Of a stretch of DNA of 64,000 nt, positions 33,489 to 42,040 are shown piece by piece. The notes under the pieces are model-generated. The model was not told where the DNA came from. It saw nothing but the letters and a program-made list of their open reading frames with translations, and did no database searches. The position numbers were made by a program, and so were the translations under genes. Source of the DNA: Pelagibacterium xiamenense. GTDB lineage: Bacteria; Pseudomonadota; Alphaproteobacteria; Rhizobiales; Devosiaceae. Numbering within the stretch: position 1 is the first letter of the stretch; each line of letters begins with the position of its first letter. Location: NCBI RefSeq assembly GCF_021166475.1, contig NZ_JAJOYS010000001.1, forward strand, positions 1,302,001-1,366,000. Reading direction: 5' to 3'.

Positions 33489-36197
33489 ATGTTGTACGAG
33501 ACGGCCCTGACCGGCAGTTGGGAATTTGCGTTGGATCCAAACGCGGTCGGCGAGCGCGAAAAATGGTTCGATGGCGCATTGAGTGATACCATTACCCTTC
33601 CGGGTAGCGTGGATGAGGCGCAGAAAACTCCGCTGACCACCGAAAAAACCATGTTCTTTCTGTCCCGCAAACATCCGTATGTGGGCAAAGCTTGGTACGC
33701 ACGGGACTTCGAGGTACCGGACGAGGCGGATGGGCTCTACCATCATCTCGTCCTTGAGCGTGTGCATGGCGAGCTGAATGTCTGGGTCGACGGCTTCAAG
33801 CTGGGACGCGATGAAAGCCTGTCCACTCCCAACCGGCTGTTCCTCGGTCACTTGGCCGCCGGCAGGCACCGGCTGGTCTTGATGATCGACAACGCCCGCT
33901 ATGAGGCGGTGGGCGAAGCGGTAATCCGCGAAAACCCGATGATGTCCGACGTGGCCCATTCCCAGTCCGACCATACCCAGACCAATTGGAACGGCGTGGT
34001 CGGTCGTATGGCCATCGAGGCCGCTCGTGCATCGGTGGCCCGGGTCGATGTGGATGCACGTTGCCATGCAGCGCGCGTACATGTCGAACTGGATGCGTTC
34101 GATCCGTCGATCCGCTGGCCACAATACTGGACCGAAACGCACGATGACGAACTGGTATTCTCATTCGATTTCGGCAGCGATGCCGAGCCGCTGGAAATCC
34201 GGCGACCGGTGAAGATCGAAAGCGCCTTCACCGAGGTGGATATCAATGTCGATCTACCTCAGGGCGCGCGTCGCTGGGATGAGTTCGAGCCGGTGGTCCA
34301 TAGTCTCACGGTGACATGGTTGCGCGACGGCGTAGAGCAGGACCGGCAGGCAACCCATTTCGGCATCCGCAGTTTCGAGCGCGATGGCAACCGTTTGCGG
34401 CTCAACGGCCGGCCGGTATTTCTTCGCGGGACGCTCGATTGTGCGCTATTTCCGCTAACCGGATACCCGCCCACGGACAAGGCCGGCTGGCGTAAGGTGT
34501 TCAAGACGATCAAATCCTACGGCCTCAACCATATACGCTACCATTCCTGGTGTCCGCCGGAAGCGGCGTTCGACGTGGCCGACGAGATGGGGATGCTGTT
34601 GCATGTTGAAACGCCGGTTTGGCCGGTGCTGGGTGCCGATCCCAATCTCGACCGGTATATCCACGCCGAGGCCGAACGCATCGTCAAGGCTTACGGCAAC
34701 CATCCCAGCTTCACAATGTTTTGCGTGGGCAACGAGGTGCACGGCGACGGATTGCACGCGTTCCTGGAACGGTTCGTCGCCAAATGGCAGGCCCGCGACA
34801 AGCGTCGGGTTTATACAGGAGGCTCCGGTTGGCCGACCACGCAAAGGGCGGATTATGCCAGCAAACCCGAACCGCGCAGCCAACGGTGGGCCGAAGGGCT
34901 CGAGGCACGGCTCAACGCGCGCCCGCTGGAAACCGAGACCGATTGGCAAAGCTACGTCGACGCCGAGACGCGTCCGCTGCTCAGCCATGAGATCGGACAA
35001 TGGTGCGTATTTCCCAATCTCGATGAGATCGGCAAATATACCGGCGTGACCGAGGCCCGTAGTTTCGAACTCGTCCGCGACGATATGGACAAGAAGGGTC
35101 TACTGCACCTGTGGCACGACTATTTCCTCAATAGCGGCAAGCTGCAAACCCAGCTTTACAAGGAGGATATCGAGGCTGCGCTCCGCACCAGAGACTTTCT
35201 GGGAACACAGTTGCTTGGCCTGCAGGACTTCACCGGTCAGGGTACCGCGCTGGTCGGCGTCGTGGACGCGTTCTGGGATCCCAAACCCTATGTTAGTGCG
35301 GAGGAATTCTCGGAATTCTGTGCGCCGGTCGTTCCGCTTGTGCGGGCGAGGGGGTTCGTCGTCGAGCAGGGTGAACATTTTGACGCCGACGTGCAGATCG
35401 CTCAGTTCGGCGCTGTGGACCTGGATCAGGCGCGTCTGCACTGGCAACTGATGGACGCCGATGGTGTGGTGGCCGAAGGATTTATCGAAGCAGGGAACCT
35501 GGCGACCGGCCATCTACACGATACGGGCAGCGTATCCATCGACACAGCAAACCTTCCTGCCGCCCGGCGCTATGAACTGGTGATTTCCGTTGCCGGCACC
35601 GGCTATCGCAACCGGTGGGGCGTCTGGGTGATGCCGGCAAACAAGCCTGCGCCGGACCTCGCGATTGTCGCTGAACTTGACGATACGATCCTTGCTGCAG
35701 TTGCTGAAGGCGAGACCGTCGTATTTCAGCCCGCCCCGGAAGCCATGAAGCCCAATGCGGCGCTTGGACACACGGCTGCGTTCTGGAACACCTTGTGGAC
35801 CCAGGGACAAGAGCCCCACACACTGGGTCTGCTGAACGAGAATACCCATCCGGCATTAGTCGGGTTTCCGGTGGACCGGCACTCGGACTGGCATTTGTGG
35901 GAGCTGACCTATCGCAGGCGGGCGCTGGATGTTGCGGGGCTGGACGTTGGACCAATCATGCGGGTCATCGATGATTGGAACACTAACCGGGATCTGATGC
36001 TATTAGGCGAGGTGAGCGTGGGCAGGGGGCGCTTGATACTGAGCGCGATCGATCTTACGCACGACCTAGCCAATCGGCCTGTGGCCGGTTGCCTGCGTGC
36101 GTCCCTGGCCGTATATGCGGCCGATCCCGGCAAACCTGCCGCACCGGAGGTCACGGCAGACGAACTCAGAACCTGGTGGCAGGGAGTTGCGGCATGA
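33489..36197 (+). CDS. Glycoside hydrolase family 2-type enzyme
   Basis: A 902-residue multidomain glycosidase without a signal peptide. An N-terminal jelly roll (about 1-180: ALTGSWEFALD, KAWYARDFEVP, LNVWVDGFKLG) is followed by an immunoglobulin-like domain (about 181-295). A TIM barrel runs from about 296 to 600. The acid/base fits E416 (VGNEVHG) and the nucleophile fits E501 (LLSHEIGQW). A further region of about 280 residues ends the protein. The SHEIGQ nucleophile context occurs in poorly characterised GH2 relatives rather than LacZ, so the cleaved bond is uncertain. Cytoplasmic action on an imported oligosaccharide is likely. Overlaps the ATPase gene by four bases. Confidence 0.88.
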   Translation: MLYETALTGSWEFALDPNAVGEREKWFDGALSDTITLPGSVDEAQKTPLTTEKTMFFLSRKHPYVGKAWYARDFEVPDEADGLYHHLVLERVHGELNVWVDGFKLGRDESLSTPNRLFLGHLAAGRHRLVLMIDNARYEAVGEAVIRENPMMSDVAHSQSDHTQTNWNGVVGRMAIEAARASVARVDVDARCHAARVHVELDAFDPSIRWPQYWTETHDDELVFSFDFGSDAEPLEIRRPVKIESAFTEVDINVDLPQGARRWDEFEPVVHSLTVTWLRDGVEQDRQATHFGIRSFERDGNRLRLNGRPVFLRGTLDCALFPLTGYPPTDKAGWRKVFKTIKSYGLNHIRYHSWCPPEAAFDVADEMGMLLHVETPVWPVLGADPNLDRYIHAEAERIVKAYGNHPSFTMFCVGNEVHGDGLHAFLERFVAKWQARDKRRVYTGGSGWPTTQRADYASKPEPRSQRWAEGLEARLNARPLETETDWQSYVDAETRPLLSHEIGQWCVFPNLDEIGKYTGVTEARSFELVRDDMDKKGLLHLWHDYFLNSGKLQTQLYKEDIEAALRTRDFLGTQLLGLQDFTGQGTALVGVVDAFWDPKPYVSAEEFSEFCAPVVPLVRARGFVVEQGEHFDADVQIAQFGAVDLDQARLHWQLMDADGVVAEGFIEAGNLATGHLHDTGSVSIDTANLPAARRYELVISVAGTGYRNRWGVWVMPANKPAPDLAIVAELDDTILAAVAEGETVVFQPAPEAMKPNAALGHTAAFWNTLWTQGQEPHTLGLLNENTHPALVGFPVDRHSDWHLWELTYRRRALDVAGLDVGPIMRVIDDWNTNRDLMLLGEVSVGRGRLILSAIDLTHDLANRPVAGCLRASLAVYAADPGKPAAPEVTADELRTWWQGVAA

Positions 36198-37279
36198 ACG
36201 CAATAGAACTGAAACAGGTCCGCAAGTCGTTCGGAGCGGCCGAGGTCATTCACGGCATCGATCTTGAGGTGGAGGAGGGCAAGTTCTACGTCTTTGTGGG
36301 GCCCTCGGGCTGTGGCAAGTCGACCCTGCTGCGCATGATCGCCGGGTTGGAGGACATTTCGGAAGGCGAACTGCTGATCGATGGCAAGCGTTGCAACGAT
36401 GTTGAGCCGGCGCGCCGCGGGCTGTCCATGGTTTTCCAAACCTACGCGCTCTATCCGCACATGACGGTCGAGCAAAATATGAGTTTCGGGCTGCGCATGA
36501 CCGGGACCGGCAAAGCCGAGGCCGCCGAACGGGTGGCAGAGGCGGCGCGTGTCCTGCAACTCGAGCCGCTGATCCGGCGCAAACCGGCCCAGCTTTCCGG
36601 CGGCCAACGCCAGCGTGTGGCCATTGGCCGGGCCATCGTGCGGCATCCGCGAGCCTTTTTGTTCGATGAGCCGCTCTCCAATCTCGATGCCGAGCTCCGG
36701 GTACAGATGCGCGTCGAGATCGCTCAGCTTCACCAGCGACTGGGCAGCACAATGATCTATGTGACCCATGATCAGGTGGAGGCCATGACCATGGCCGACA
36801 AGATTGTCGTTTTGCGGGATGGTCGCGTCGAACAGCACGGCGCGCCGCTCGATCTCTACAATTCTCCAGCGAACCGGTTCGTGGCCGGATTTATCGGCAG
36901 TCCGAAAATGAACTTTCTGCCCCTTGATGCCGTAGTGCTGCGGGAAAGCGGACTAGAACTTTCCCTCGGAGGGCAAACTATCGAATGGGCGGCACCGAAT
37001 GCGCCTTCAGATCTGGCCGATGCGGTCGAATTGGGCGTTCGCCCTGAGCACCTCAGTGCAGAACAGCGGCCTGACTATGCGCCTTTCGTTAAAATGCACG
37101 TCAATCTCGTGGAAAATCTGGGCGGGCAGACCCTGATCTACGCGTCGATAGGTGGTGGTCAGCCTATTACCATGCTGATGGAAGGCCAGGCGCGGCCGCA
37201 AAGAGGAGAAGTCATACAAACCTATGTGGGTCGGAATCTCTGCCATTTCTTCAATGCTGATCAGAAGGCCATTCGATAG
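36194..37279 (+). CDS. CUT1 sugar ABC transporter ATPase (MalK/UgpC-type), second system
   Basis: A 361-residue ATPase starting MNAIELKQVRKSFGAAEVIHG at ATG 36194 on the GH2 stop codon. Motifs are Walker [17 protein letters not shown], signature [19 protein letters not shown], Walker [13 protein letters not shown] and H-loop [12 protein letters not shown]. The C-terminal TOBE region shows AVELGVRPEHLS. Last gene of the FadR-controlled importer operon. Confidence 0.95.
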   Translation: MNAIELKQVRKSFGAAEVIHGIDLEVEEGKFYVFVGPSGCGKSTLLRMIAGLEDISEGELLIDGKRCNDVEPARRGLSMVFQTYALYPHMTVEQNMSFGLRMTGTGKAEAAERVAEAARVLQLEPLIRRKPAQLSGGQRQRVAIGRAIVRHPRAFLFDEPLSNLDAELRVQMRVEIAQLHQRLGSTMIYVTHDQVEAMTMADKIVVLRDGRVEQHGAPLDLYNSPANRFVAGFIGSPKMNFLPLDAVVLRESGLELSLGGQTIEWAAPNAPSDLADAVELGVRPEHLSAEQRPDYAPFVKMHVNLVENLGGQTLIYASIGGGQPITMLMEGQARPQRGEVIQTYVGRNLCHFFNADQKAIR

Positions 37280-37712
37280 GGGTGTTCGAACAAGAAACAC
37301 CGTGAAGTAACAGCGTCTGTTGCCAGTGCCGAAATCCGCGCCCAATGCCGATCGGACAAGTCCTAGGGTGCGGTGCGTGTATGTTCGATGGCAAAGTGCC
37401 AATTCGGGTATGAAACCTTTTGCGACGCCGGTGAAAACGTTGACCGGGTGCTCGCGGCGTTTTGCAATATCGTCGATGCGGAAATCATTGTGGTCGGTGA
37501 GGGGCAGTGACGTTCGGGAGCCTTTTGTTCGATCCATGAGAGAAGCGCTCGGCGCATATCTTCTGAATCGCTCCCGATATCATGCCCGAGCTCGCCACCC
37601 AGCATCTGTTCGATTGCGAAGCTGGGGGCTGCATTCGCGCCGTCGTGATGTGAGTGCGGTCGACGCAGAATTGTCTGGCCCGGGGTGTCGGTTGTCGCCC
37701 GGCGTGGGGCAT
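37280..37712. other. 433-bp gap between convergent operons, no confident gene
   Basis: The gap separates the plus-strand CUT1 operon from the minus-strand ten-gene run. A 6-bp stem (GGTGTT/AACACC, 37281-37301) follows the ATPase stop. Minus-strand frames contain a protein-like stretch (FAIEQMLGGELGHDIG..., then WIEQKAPERHCPSPTTM, 37500-37620) that has no start, ribosome site or intact extension. It could be a decayed gene remnant; I could not identify a parent family. Confidence 0.4.
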
Positions 37713-38543
37713 CTAGTGTTGGAGCGCATCGGTGATGCCGTATTCCGATGCCAGAGCATCAATGAATTGTTCGGCCCGGAGCTCGTCGAGCACGACCTCA
37801 ATCTTGCGCTTGAGTGTGAGGTCGCCCTTCCAAAATCCTAAGCCGAGAGGCAGCTGCTCGAAGGGCGGCGGCATGAAGTCGATGGCGTAGCCCGTCCCGA
37901 CAAAAGTATGCTCGGCCAGGAGCGCTTCGGTGATCGCGGCCAAGAACGCGCCATCCTCAAGTCCAGACACCAGCGCGTTGGCGGAATCGACAATGACGAC
38001 TGCAACGTCCCGTTCGCGGAGGAATTGTCCTAGGGCGATGCGGTCGAGGCCCGTGAGGCCAACGAACACCCCGACTGGGCCTTCGATCTCCTTAAAGGTA
38101 ATGTCGGGTGCGGCGGCGAAGGCCCAACCGGTCTCGAGATATGGGTTCGAGGTATCGAGAAACGACTTTGTCGTCGGATTGAGTGCAATACCCCCGGCAA
38201 GCATTTGGCATTGCGCGCGGTTGATGCGCCAGGTGCGGGGATTGAAATTGCGGCCCATCGCGGTGTTGGAAACGATGTTCAGTCGCCAGCCGAGCCGATC
38301 GGTGATCGCTTGGAGCAACTCCACGTCGAACCCAGGCTGGTCCGGGTCTCCGGTTACGAGTGGCGGGTAGGCATCGGGCATGCAGACGCTCAGACGCCCC
38401 GTGCGGTCGACTTCGGACAGGGATGAGTCCGGGGGCAGGAAAGTCGCGCCGATCAGTACCGCAAAGATGACAGCAAGCGGTAAGAAGGTTCTTGCGGATA
38501 CGGAGGAATGGCGTTTCGGCGGAACGATAGAAGCCCGAGCCAT
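37713..38543 (-). CDS. Family 3 periplasmic solute-binding protein, possibly quinoprotein-associated
   Basis: A 276-residue protein with an N-terminal membrane/signal segment (about 18-38: TFLPLAVIFAVLIGATF) and an SBP family 3 fold. It begins RLSVCMPDAYPPLVTGDPDQPGFDVELLQAITDRLGWRLNIV. The CQMLAGGIALNPTTKSFLDTSNPYLETGWAF region, with a paired cysteine, resembles the binding-protein-like subunits found beside PQQ alcohol dehydrogenases (XoxJ-like) more than amino acid receptors. Translation is coupled to the ABC-2 permease gene (TAATG overlap at 38543). Last gene of the ten-gene run. The association with quinoproteins is inference. Confidence 0.78.
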   Translation of the reverse strand: MARASIVPPKRHSSVSARTFLPLAVIFAVLIGATFLPPDSSLSEVDRTGRLSVCMPDAYPPLVTGDPDQPGFDVELLQAITDRLGWRLNIVSNTAMGRNFNPRTWRINRAQCQMLAGGIALNPTTKSFLDTSNPYLETGWAFAAAPDITFKEIEGPVGVFVGLTGLDRIALGQFLRERDVAVVIVDSANALVSGLEDGAFLAAITEALLAEHTFVGTGYAIDFMPPPFEQLPLGLGFWKGDLTLKRKIEVVLDELRAEQFIDALASEYGITDALQH

Positions 38544-39373
38544 TAGACTTTCCGGAACGCCAGCAAAGCAAGCGCAAACAGGCTCACCATCATGATCCCA
38601 ACGACCTGCAGCCCCAACACCGGATCAAACTGATTGAAATCGATGAGGATGCCACGCATCGCATCGATTGCGTAGGTGAGCGGATTGAGTTCGACGATCA
38701 GGACGAGCCACTCGGGATAGGCAACCAGCATCTGGGCCCGCGTGAGGGCCGGATCGAGCGGGAATATTGAGCTTGCGGTGAAATAGAGCGGCAGAATGAC
38801 TGCGTTGGAAAAAACCCCGAAGGATTCAAATCCGCGTACATGGACTGCGAGGACGATCCCGAAGGATGTGAGCCCGAACGCCAGCACAAACATCAGCATG
38901 AGCGCCTGAAAGACGTCCACCCATGTCAGGGCTACGCCAGCGAATCTGGCGAGTGCGAGCACCATGCAGCCGTGTACTACCGCGGTGGTTGCGCCGCCGA
39001 GGATCTTGCCCAGGAGCACCATATTGCGTGCCATCGGCGAAACCAGAACTTCGCGCAGAAAGCCGAACTCGCGGTCCCAAATGAGCGATACGGCTGACTG
39101 GATCGACGTGTAGAGAATATTGAGAACGACCACTGCGGGGAAGATGAACTGCAGATAGGTGTAGGGCACAACAAAGCGCACTTCGCCATAGACCTCGCCG
39201 CGGAAATATGGGTTGAGGCCGATCCCGAGAATGACCACCCATAGAAGCGGCCGGCTCACGCCGCCGATCAACTGCCCCGTATCACGCAGGGCGCGCGTGA
39301 CTTCACGCAGCCAGATCGCATAAACACCGTACATTTGGCCGAAAATTGCCGAGGTTGTTTCCTTCATCGCCAT
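38543..39373 (-). CDS. ABC-2 type exporter permease (PedC-like)
   Basis: A 276-residue permease of the ABC-2 family, with six hydrophobic segments and the conserved SLIWDREFGFLREVLVSPMARNMVLLGKILGGA loop. The end LNPLTYAIDAMRGILIDFNQFD is typical of DrrB/NodJ-type exporters. Permeases of this subfamily occur in PQQ alcohol dehydrogenase clusters, for example PedC in Pseudomonas, where efflux of toxic alcohols or aldehydes was suggested. Its likely ATPase partner is 42033-43001, three genes upstream, which makes this a split exporter operon. Confidence 0.88.
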   Translation of the reverse strand: MAMKETTSAIFGQMYGVYAIWLREVTRALRDTGQLIGGVSRPLLWVVILGIGLNPYFRGEVYGEVRFVVPYTYLQFIFPAVVVLNILYTSIQSAVSLIWDREFGFLREVLVSPMARNMVLLGKILGGATTAVVHGCMVLALARFAGVALTWVDVFQALMLMFVLAFGLTSFGIVLAVHVRGFESFGVFSNAVILPLYFTASSIFPLDPALTRAQMLVAYPEWLVLIVELNPLTYAIDAMRGILIDFNQFDPVLGLQVVGIMMVSLFALALLAFRKV

Positions 39374-39381
39374 TTATTTCC

Positions 39382-40185
39382 CTAAGCACAGACCTCCCGC
39401 CCGAAGAATGCCGATTTTGGATCGGACAGCACGAGATCGCGGATGCGGGCCCAGAGATGATCGCGCAGGGCGATAAACCGGGCATTAGACCGCGTCGCCG
39501 CGAGGTTGCGCGGCCGGGGCAAATCGACGTCGAGGTGTTCGAGCACGCGGCCCTGGCCCATCAGAACCACACTGTCGGCCAGCATCAGCGCTTCGTCGAC
39601 ACTGTGGGTGACGAACAAAACGGTCGGCTTGCGCGCCGCCCAGATCTGCAGCAATTCGCCCTGCATCAACTCGCGCGTCTGCGCGTCGAGGCTGGCGAAG
39701 GGCTCGTCCATCAAGAGGACGCCGGGCTCGGTCGCCAGCGCGCGGGCCAGCGCCACGCGCTGCTTCATTCCGCCCGAAAGCTGCCCCGGATAGCTTCCTG
39801 CCGCCCGCTCGAGCCCCACGAGCGCGAGATAGTGCCGCGCCCGGTCGCGCCGCTCGAGCCTTGAGAACGGTAGCGGTTCGAGCGCAAACTCGACATTGGC
39901 CAGAACAGTCGCCCACGGCATCAACCGGAATTCCTGAAAGACGAAGCCCATCTCCGGGCCGGGCCGTGGAGCTGCGCCGCCAACCATCACCCGGCCCGCA
40001 TCAGGTGCGATCAACCCGTTCGCCACCCGCAGCGCGGTGGTCTTGCCGCACCCCGAGGGCCCGATCAGCGCGACAAAGGTCTGCGCCTCAACCGCGAGCG
40101 TGACCGCGTCCAGCGCGGTTGCCGCCTCCCCGTCGCGCCGGGCAAAGCGCTTGGTCACGCCCTCGAAGGTCAGCCCGCCGCTCAT
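39382..40185 (-). CDS. Nitrate/sulfonate/taurine-type ABC transporter ATPase (SsuB/TauB-like)
   Basis: A 267-residue ATPase starting MSGGLTFEGVTKRFARRDGE at ATG 40185, overlapping the binding protein stop. It has Walker A GPSGCGKTTALRVANGL, Q-loop FVFQEFRLMPWATVLANVEF, signature LSGGMKQRVALARALATEP and Walker B LLMDEPFASLDAQTRELMQ. These match the NitT/TauT importer family. Eight bases separate it from the ABC-2 permease gene, so the two transporters share a transcript. Confidence 0.93.
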   Translation of the reverse strand: MSGGLTFEGVTKRFARRDGEAATALDAVTLAVEAQTFVALIGPSGCGKTTALRVANGLIAPDAGRVMVGGAAPRPGPEMGFVFQEFRLMPWATVLANVEFALEPLPFSRLERRDRARHYLALVGLERAAGSYPGQLSGGMKQRVALARALATEPGVLLMDEPFASLDAQTRELMQGELLQIWAARKPTVLFVTHSVDEALMLADSVVLMGQGRVLEHLDVDLPRPRNLAATRSNARFIALRDHLWARIRDLVLSDPKSAFFGREVCA

Positions 40186-41213
40186 CGGTCGGCGGGGTCC
40201 ATGGCATCGTCGACGCCGATTTCGGCAAGCACCGCGTCCACCGGCCCGAACGCTACCCATTGGTCGAGTTCGAGGCGCGGCAGGCCGGCGAAATCCTCAG
40301 TCTCGTACAGCCATGCGGCGGTATAGGCGAGGTCGTCCGCGCTCATCCCGCCATTGACGCGCCAGCTTTCGGCAAAGGCTTCGGCGAGCATCTCGAGCAC
40401 GTCCCGCTCGACATCCGGTCGCGCCTGGGCCATCGCCTCGACCCACATCTGCGGATCGTTTGCAAAATCGCGGCTGAGCTTGGTAATCGCGCGAATAACC
40501 GCCGCGATATCCTCAGGTCGCTCCGCAAGCACATTGCCGGGCACCGCGTTGACCTTGTTCACCACCGGAGCGCCTGCGAAATAGGCGTCCTGAGCGACAA
40601 GCACATGCAGGCCGGAGGTGTCGGGTAGTTCGCTCCAAACCCCAATGGACATCGTCGTCGCATCGACCTGGCCCGCCGCCAGCGCCTGGGCGCGTACCGA
40701 GGGTTGGCCAAGGGTGACGATCTCGGTCTCTTCGATATCGACCCCGAGGCTATCGAGAACGAGCGTCGAGAGCGCATGGTCGAGGCTTCCCACGCGGCCG
40801 ACCCCGAACACTGCGCCCACCAGGTCTCCGGGCGTCGCAATCTCGTCTTTGGCCGCGATCAGGAAGGGCAGGGAGGTGTTGGGTGACATCACTGCGCGGA
40901 AATCCGTTGCGCCGCCGGCGATGATCTGCAGGAGCGCATCGACCCCAACATTGGCCATCTCGCCTTCACCCGCCTGTAGCGCGGCGAGGGCGGAGGGGGT
41001 CTGCTGCACGCGCACCAGTTCGACTTCTACCCCCTCGGCGTCGAAATACCCAAGCGTCTCGGCCAGATCCATCACCGAATTGGGCACCAGCGGCGGCTCG
41101 AGATGGGTGACGATCAGCCGGAACGGCGCCTCCGATTGCGCCTGCGCACCAGCCGTGAGCATCAGCATGGCCATGCCGGTCATGAGGGGCGAAAGCAAAC
41201 GCTTAGTGGACAT
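40182..41213 (-). CDS. NitT/TauT-type substrate-binding protein (SsuA-like)
   Basis: A 343-residue periplasmic protein from ATG 41213, with AAGGAG upstream. The signal peptide is about 1-26 (LLSPLMTGMAMLMLTAGAQAQ). Family features are LAETLGYFDAEGVEVELVRVQQTPSALAALQAGEGEMANVGVDALLQ, then GDLVGAVFGVGRVGSLDHAL. Relatives bind sulfonates, taurine, nitrate or pyrimidine precursors. No sulfonate or desulfonation gene is nearby, so the ligand cannot be assigned. Confidence 0.92.
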   Translation of the reverse strand: MSTKRLLSPLMTGMAMLMLTAGAQAQSEAPFRLIVTHLEPPLVPNSVMDLAETLGYFDAEGVEVELVRVQQTPSALAALQAGEGEMANVGVDALLQIIAGGATDFRAVMSPNTSLPFLIAAKDEIATPGDLVGAVFGVGRVGSLDHALSTLVLDSLGVDIEETEIVTLGQPSVRAQALAAGQVDATTMSIGVWSELPDTSGLHVLVAQDAYFAGAPVVNKVNAVPGNVLAERPEDIAAVIRAITKLSRDFANDPQMWVEAMAQARPDVERDVLEMLAEAFAESWRVNGGMSADDLAYTAAWLYETEDFAGLPRLELDQWVAFGPVDAVLAEIGVDDAMDPADR

Positions 41214-41245
41214 TGTGTTACTCCTTTGAGGGCGATGTGTTGGGA

Positions 41246-42040
41246 TCAAACGCGCCAGCGTCCGAGCCGTAGTTCGAGCACGCGCAGACCTTCGGTGACG
41301 ACGACGCCGATGGCCGCAAGCGTCAGGACCACGACGAAGTACTCCGCCATTCGAAAACTGTTGCCGTAGATCGCCAGCAATCCGCCGAGCCCCTGAACCG
41401 CTGTATAGAGCTCGGCGACAACCGTATTGATGAGGCCTATGGTTGCGCCAAGCCGCAGTCCGGCGATTACATAGGGCACTGCCCCGGGCAGAATGATCCG
41501 GGCAAAAATGCGTGGACCGCTGGCTCCGACCGAGCGCGCCATTTCGATGAGGTTGCCGTCGGCTTGTCGAACGCCGGCGTAGGTGTTGATGAGGATCGGC
41601 ATAGCGGCCCCCAAAAAGACGATGAATACCTTGGCCTCGCTCCCGAGCCCCAGGATCACGATGATCAGTGGGATAAAGGCCACCCGCGGGGTGGCGGCGA
41701 GCGCGTAGACATAGACTTCCAGGGTCTTGCCCAAGGGCCTGAAGGCTCCCATGGCAACGCCGAGCGGAATAGCAAACGCGATTGCAAGCCCAAACCCTGA
41801 AAGGTAGACCGCTATGCTCTGTAAGGTCGCGCGCTGTAATACCCCGCCGTACAAGAGGTGCACGGCCGTCTCCAGGGTCGTTAACGGTGACGGCAAGATA
41901 TTGCGTGCAAGGTTGGCAGATGCGACCCACCAGAGCGCGAGGATGAAAACGAGAAATCCAGCCCGCACAACCGCGACAGCGGTAACTGATACGCTGGTGG
42001 GGTGTGCGCTGACCACCAATCTGTCAGGCACCTTAAGCAT
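41246..42040 (-). CDS. NitT/TauT-type ABC transporter permease (SsuC-like)
   Basis: A 264-residue permease with about six membrane segments and the SsuC-type signature LPSPLTTLETAVHLL. The EAA loop is LIEMARSVGASGPRIFARIILPGAVPYVIAGLRLG, followed by AELYTAVQGLGGLLAIYGNSF. Its start overlaps the end of the DrrA-type ATPase gene by 8 bp. This shows that the importer genes are embedded in the same operon as the exporter components. Confidence 0.93.
   Translation of the reverse strand: MLKVPDRLVVSAHPTSVSVTAVAVVRAGFLVFILALWWVASANLARNILPSPLTTLETAVHLLYGGVLQRATLQSIAVYLSGFGLAIAFAIPLGVAMGAFRPLGKTLEVYVYALAATPRVAFIPLIIVILGLGSEAKVFIVFLGAAMPILINTYAGVRQADGNLIEMARSVGASGPRIFARIILPGAVPYVIAGLRLGATIGLINTVVAELYTAVQGLGGLLAIYGNSFRMAEYFVVVLTLAAIGVVVTEGLRVLELRLGRWRV

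Noticed and set aside
37363-37712. Possible insertion sequence transposase remnant
   Set aside because: I compared the minus-strand frames with IS5-type C-terminal patterns and found no convincing DDE or YxxR motif, and no terminal inverted repeats or target duplication.
37320-37841. 173-codon plus-strand frame in the gap before the family 3 binding protein
   Set aside because: Overlaps the 3' end of a supported gene, lacks a ribosome site, and gives an Arg/Ser-rich sequence without a domain.
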